Assembly (NCBI GenBank): GCA_022729775.1 | Contig: DZBA01000044.1 | Span: 1-15,107, forward strand | Source: Anaerolinea thermophila | GTDB lineage: Bacteria > Chloroflexota > Anaerolineae > Anaerolineales > Villigracilaceae | Length of the DNA: 15,107 nt | Reading direction: 5' to 3' | Part shown: piece after piece, positions 14,653 to 15,107 of the stretch | Layout of the letters: the number at the start of each line of letters is the position of its first letter | Numbering within the stretch: the stretch's first letter is position 1 | Notes under the pieces: generated by a model | Told to the model about the DNA's origin: nothing | Database searches by the model: none | Seen by the model: only the letters and a program-made list of their open reading frames with translations | Program-made: the position numbers and the translations under genes

Positions 14653-14985
14653 TCATTTGGTTCTTACGGCGCGTCGCAGGTTGTCTTCAATGTCCATCAT
14701 TATCAGCAGAAATTTTCCAAGCGCTTGAATTGCGATGAAGTACATGACGCCGGGGATAATGGGCTGGAACATCCAAATAGATTGATGGATGTAATCGACT
14801 AGCCCGTTTAGCACAAATAAATGGCGGGCAGTTTGAAGGACAAAAACAAGCATGGACATGGAAGCCAACGCCACGTGATAGATTAACATGCCCCATGAAA
14901 AAATTTCGGCGAGGCGATTTAGATGCAGCACGGAATCTTTGTCGAAGTATGTTGCTGAAAAATTTGTTTTTTCGGTTTCTGTCAT
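14653..14985 (-). CDS. Small two- or three-span membrane protein of unknown function
   Basis: A 110-aa protein starting at 14985 with AAGGAG 6 nt upstream. The N-terminal 25 residues are polar. Hydrophobic spans lie at about 28-50 and 71-93, with an intervening weakly hydrophobic stretch (54-68), and the tail is charged (D-I-E-D-N-L-R-R-A-V-R-T-K). Met, Ile and Phe are frequent. I see no motif that identifies it. It is on the same strand as the hydrolase operon but separated by 192 nt without a clear terminator, so co-transcription is possible. A weak 7-bp inverted repeat (14624-14630 with 14645-14651) lies just past its stop and has no U-tract. Confidence 0.8.
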   Translation of the reverse strand: MTETEKTNFSATYFDKDSVLHLNRLAEIFSWGMLIYHVALASMSMLVFVLQTARHLFVLNGLVDYIHQSIWMFQPIIPGVMYFIAIQALGKFLLIMMDIEDNLRRAVRTK

Positions 14986-15006
14986 TATGGTCTCCTTGTT
15001 GTCGGA

Positions 15007-15012
15007 ATTATA
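15007..15012 (-). promoter_or_regulatory. Possible -10 box for small membrane protein gene
   Basis: TATAAT reads on the minus strand 21 nt before the ATG. The region at the -35 distance (CCCAAT) is a poor match. If used, the leader is very short but still contains the AAGGAG site. Confidence 0.35.
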
Positions 15013-15107
15013 AATCAGACAGAAATTAAATTGGGAGGCGAAAAAACGCGGATGGCTGTGTTTTGGGAGTGTCTAATATAATTCAAAGCAAGTTATAATA
15101 TGGGGCG

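Noticed and set aside
15094..15099. Plus-strand TATAAT at the window end as a promoter for a gene beyond the window
   Set aside because: There is no reasonable -35 at 16-18 nt and the downstream gene is not visible, so it is not supportable.

Overview
The window reads as a chromosomal segment of a free-living bacterium with moderately high GC. The best guess is Chloroflexota, class Anaerolineae. That guess is an inference from gene style: membrane Ser/Thr kinases carrying an external FGE-sulfatase-like domain, Thr/Pro-rich stalks after membrane anchors, lipoproteins, and interspersed palindromic repeats. No rRNA, tRNA, CRISPR array, transposase or phage gene is visible.

Layout. (1) 1-621, plus strand: the 3' part of a multi-spanning membrane protein cut by the window edge. 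It ends at a strong bidirectional terminator (626-668). (2) 5736-678, minus strand: two paralogous membrane Ser/Thr kinases with C-terminal FGE-like domains, then a lipoprotein whose start lies one base after the second kinase's stop. This looks like a surface-sensing signalling locus. (3) 5737-6074: divergent intergenic region holding a kinase promoter candidate, a 74-bp palindromic repeat, a good sigma70-type promoter and a short structured leader. (4) 6075-10677, plus strand: an amino-acid ABC transporter (binding lipoprotein, permease, ATPase), a dimethylarginine dimethylaminohydrolase-family enzyme, and azlC/azlD. All joints after the binding-protein gene are within 2 nt or overlap. The 295-nt gap between binding protein and permease holds a terminator and several hairpins. 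The unit suggests uptake of arginine-like compounds, probably methylarginines, their hydrolysis to citrulline, and AzlCD-type amino-acid export.

(5) 11568-10660, minus strand: a ribokinase gene that overlaps azlD tail to tail by 18 nt. (6) 11569-11910: 342 nt without a gene, holding a possible ribokinase promoter and an imperfect inverted-repeat element; nothing was seen in the rest. (7) 14460-11911, minus strand: an operon of a membrane-anchored alpha/beta hydrolase, a membrane-anchored short-chain dehydrogenase resembling the eukaryotic retinol/steroid dehydrogenase group, and an unrecognised AT-rich membrane-anchored protein. (8) 14985-14653, minus strand: a 110-residue membrane protein of unknown role. 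The last 122 bases hold its ribosome-binding site and a promoter-like -10 box.

The two most interesting systems are the kinase pair with lipoprotein, and the transporter-DDAH-AzlCD operon. All calls come from reading the sequence by eye; no database search was run.
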